From: Alphaproteobacteria bacterium
Lineage (GTDB): Bacteria > Pseudomonadota > Alphaproteobacteria > JAJFFI01
Assembly: GCA_021776755.1 (NCBI GenBank)
Contig: JAJFFI010000058.1
Coordinates: forward strand, 1 to 8,601
Length of the DNA: 8,601 nucleotides
Direction: 5' to 3'
How positions within the stretch are numbered: the stretch's first letter is position 1; each line of letters begins with the position of its first letter. Below are positions 6,775 through 8,601 of this stretch, in pieces. The notes beneath the pieces were generated by a model. It searched no databases. It saw only the letters and a program-made list of their open reading frames with translations, and had not been told where the DNA came from. Position numbers and translations under genes: made by a program.

Positions 6775-8601
6775 TCAGCCAGGGCCCTGGCGTTCGTCGG
6801 CGAGGCCTTCCGGCAGCTCGGCGGCGGGGCCCGCGATGATTTCCTCGTAGCGGGCGGCGGCGCGCCCGGCGGCCTCGTCCATCTTGTCTTTCAGGGCGCC
6901 GAAACTCGGCACATCGGCGGCGCGCAGCAGAATGCGGCGCAAGCCTTCCGGGATCGCCTCGTCGCTCTCGGGGGGCGGCCCGAGCGTGAGCCGCAGCACG
7001 GCCTGAAGCTCGCGCCAGAGATCGTAGGGCTCGACCAGATCGGCGACCACGGCGTCACTGAGCAACCCGGCCTCGCCGATACGCCGAAGCGCCACGCCCG
7101 GGTGGGTGTCGAGGATCTTCGGCTTTTCGCGGCCGTGGCGCAGCATCAGGTATTGCGCGCAGAACTCGATGTCGACGAGCCCGCCGGTGCGGTTCTTGAC
7201 GTCCCACAGGCGGTTCGGATCGCGGGCCGCGGTCATCCGCTCCCGCATGGCGGCGGCACTTGCAAGCAGCCGGTCCGGGTCGCGCGGGCGGCACAGGATG
7301 TCCTGGATCGTCATCGCGATCCGCATGCCGAGGTCCCGCGGGCCCGAGACGACCCGCGCCCGGGTCAGCGCCATGTGCTCCCAGGTCCAGGCGCGGGCCT
7401 GCTGGTATTCACGGAACGCCCGGAGGCCCAAGACCAGCGGCCCGGCATTGCCCGAGGGGCGGAGCCGCATGTCGACCTCGTAAAGCGAGCCTTCGGCCGT
7501 GGGCGCGGTGATCGCCGTGATCAGCGCCTGCCCGAAGCGGGCATAGTAGTGTCCGGGCGAGAGCGGCTTCTCGCCGTCCGAGCCGTCGCAGTCATCCGGC
7601 GCGTCGTAGATGAAGACCAGATCGAGATCGGACTCGGGCGACATGTCGCGGCTGCCGAGCTTGCCCAGCGCCACGACCGTCATCCCGGCACCGGGCACCT
7701 TTCCGTGGCGCGCGGCAAACTCGTCCTCGGCGGCGGTGCGGAGGCCGTCGAGCGCGACCTCGGCAATGTCCGCGAGCGCGCGCCCGGTTGTGTCGACGTC
7801 CGAGTGCTGGCGCAGAATCTGGATGCCGGCCTGAAACCGCCGATCGCCATTCCATTGCCGCGCGGCGTCGAGGGTTTCCTGATAGTCCCGCGCCTGGGCG
7901 AGGGCGGCCGCCAGGGTTTCGCGAAGCTCCGCGCGGCCCCGCGGGGCCTGGAAGAAATCCGCCGTCAGCACGCCGTCAAGGAGCACCGGCCGGCGGCTCA
8001 GCACCTCGGCAAGTTTGGGCGCGCTGCCCATGATCTCGGCGACCAGCTCCAGCAATTCAGGGTTCATCTGGAACAGCGAGAAGAGCTGCACGCCGGAGGG
8101 CAGGCCCTCGAGAAATCCGTTGAAGCGCAGCAAGGCGGCATCCGGGTCGGCGGTGTCGGCCAGCGCTTTCAGGAGCGCTGGCATCAACTCGGTCAGAATC
8201 TCGCGCGCGCGCACGGTCCGGGTCGAGCGGTAACGGCCGTGATGCCACTGGCGCACCAGTGTCGAGGCGCGCTCGGCTTCCTCGAACCCCATCTCGCCAA
8301 GCGTGGCAATGGTTTCGGGATCGTGATCGGCGCCGGTGAAAACCAGGTTCCCGCTGTCCGAGAGCGACTCCGACTCCTCGAAGAGCTCGGCGTAATGCGC
8401 CTCGACGCGCTGCAGATGCATCGTGAGTTCGCGCTCGAAGTCGGCGCGGCCGTCATAGCCGAGAAAAAGCGCAAGCGCCTCGCGCCCGGGCTCGTCGTCC
8501 GGCACCGAATGGGTCTGCTGGTCGTCGGTCATCTGGATGCGGTTTTCGACGCGGCGGAGGTATTCGTAGCTCTCGGTTAGCTCCTGCACGACGTCGGCGC
8601 C
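6775..8601 (-). CDS. glnE: Bifunctional glutamine synthetase adenylyltransferase/deadenylyltransferase (5' partial)
   Basis: About 608 C-terminal codons are visible; the gene continues past the right edge. Family members have roughly 950-1000 residues, so about 350-400 N-terminal residues are missing. GlnE adds AMP to, and removes it from, glutamine synthetase in response to PII and glutamine. The fragment opens at the end of the N-terminal deadenylylase domain (YEYLRRVENRIQMTDDQQTH). It then runs through the central helices into the adenylyltransferase domain, with the nucleotidyltransferase motif ESDLDLVFIYD (7635-7603, metal-binding D-x-D at 7629-7621). YEVDMRLRPSGNAGPL and WDVKNRTGGLVDIEF follow. 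The C-terminal helical domain ends at TGA 6777-6775. All expected motifs in this part are intact. The GTG at 8589 is internal: the frame is open to the edge and homologous sequence spans it. bcp follows directly downstream. Confidence 0.97.
   Translation of the reverse strand, partial: GADVVQELTESYEYLRRVENRIQMTDDQQTHSVPDDEPGREALALFLGYDGRADFERELTMHLQRVEAHYAELFEESESLSDSGNLVFTGADHDPETIATLGEMGFEEAERASTLVRQWHHGRYRSTRTVRAREILTELMPALLKALADTADPDAALLRFNGFLEGLPSGVQLFSLFQMNPELLELVAEIMGSAPKLAEVLSRRPVLLDGVLTADFFQAPRGRAELRETLAAALAQARDYQETLDAARQWNGDRRFQAGIQILRQHSDVDTTGRALADIAEVALDGLRTAAEDEFAARHGKVPGAGMTVVALGKLGSRDMSPESDLDLVFIYDAPDDCDGSDGEKPLSPGHYYARFGQALITAITAPTAEGSLYEVDMRLRPSGNAGPLVLGLRAFREYQQARAWTWEHMALTRARVVSGPRDLGMRIAMTIQDILCRPRDPDRLLASAAAMRERMTAARDPNRLWDVKNRTGGLVDIEFCAQYLMLRHGREKPKILDTHPGVALRRIGEAGLLSDAVVADLVEPYDLWRELQAVLRLTLGPPPESDEAIPEGLRRILLRAADVPSFGALKDKMDEAAGRAAARYEEIIAGPAAELPEGLADERQGPG

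Noticed and set aside
7102..8580. Open frame of 492 codons on the plus strand opposite glnE
   Set aside because: glnE on the minus strand has all its family motifs; this frame is rich in Arg/Gly/Val/His with no domain and no ribosome binding site.
8587..8589. GTG as a possible start of glnE
   Set aside because: The frame stays open to the window edge and the GTG sits just before the conserved YEYLRRVENRIQM block, so it is an internal valine of a longer gene.

Overview
The window comes from a GC-rich alphaproteobacterium. A Rhodospirillales-like host is an inference from three things: about 70% G+C in the conserved genes (hand count of sample lines), a probable cheZ-like tail followed by a large exported TPR protein, and the glnE-bcp pair beside a DUF455 gene. 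It is mostly ordinary chromosome, with one accessory-looking gene in the middle.

Left block (1-3676, + strand). The first 98 bases hold the C-terminus of a gene that starts outside the window. It ends in a CheY-binding-type peptide (SQADVDALL), as found at the CheZ C-terminus or FliM N-terminus. Its stop overlaps the start of a 1193-residue exported protein that has AMIN-like beta domains, a long Ala/Pro/Lys-rich linker and a TPR solenoid. The overlap suggests translational coupling and a role in motility or the envelope.

Middle block (3683-6293). A DUF455 ferritin-like gene (-) faces the TPR gene end to end with a 6-base gap. A 147-base divergent intergenic region separates it from a 524-residue putative lipoprotein of unknown function (+). 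That gene is visibly poorer in G+C (sample lines near 45%) than everything around it. The intergenic region contains a perfect 12-base palindrome, weak divergent promoter candidates and a nested 19-bp RNA hairpin just before a strong purine-rich ribosome binding site. A 10-bp hairpin spanning the bcp stop codon closes the block on the right. The lipoprotein gene looks like an insertion into a conserved glnE-bcp-DUF455 neighbourhood, and this is the least explained part of the window.

Right block (6281-8601, - strand). The C-terminal two thirds of glnE (glutamine synthetase adenylyltransferase, nitrogen control) run into bcp (thiol peroxidase) after 29 bases, probably as one transcript. No tRNA, rRNA, CRISPR array, transposase or integrase is visible.
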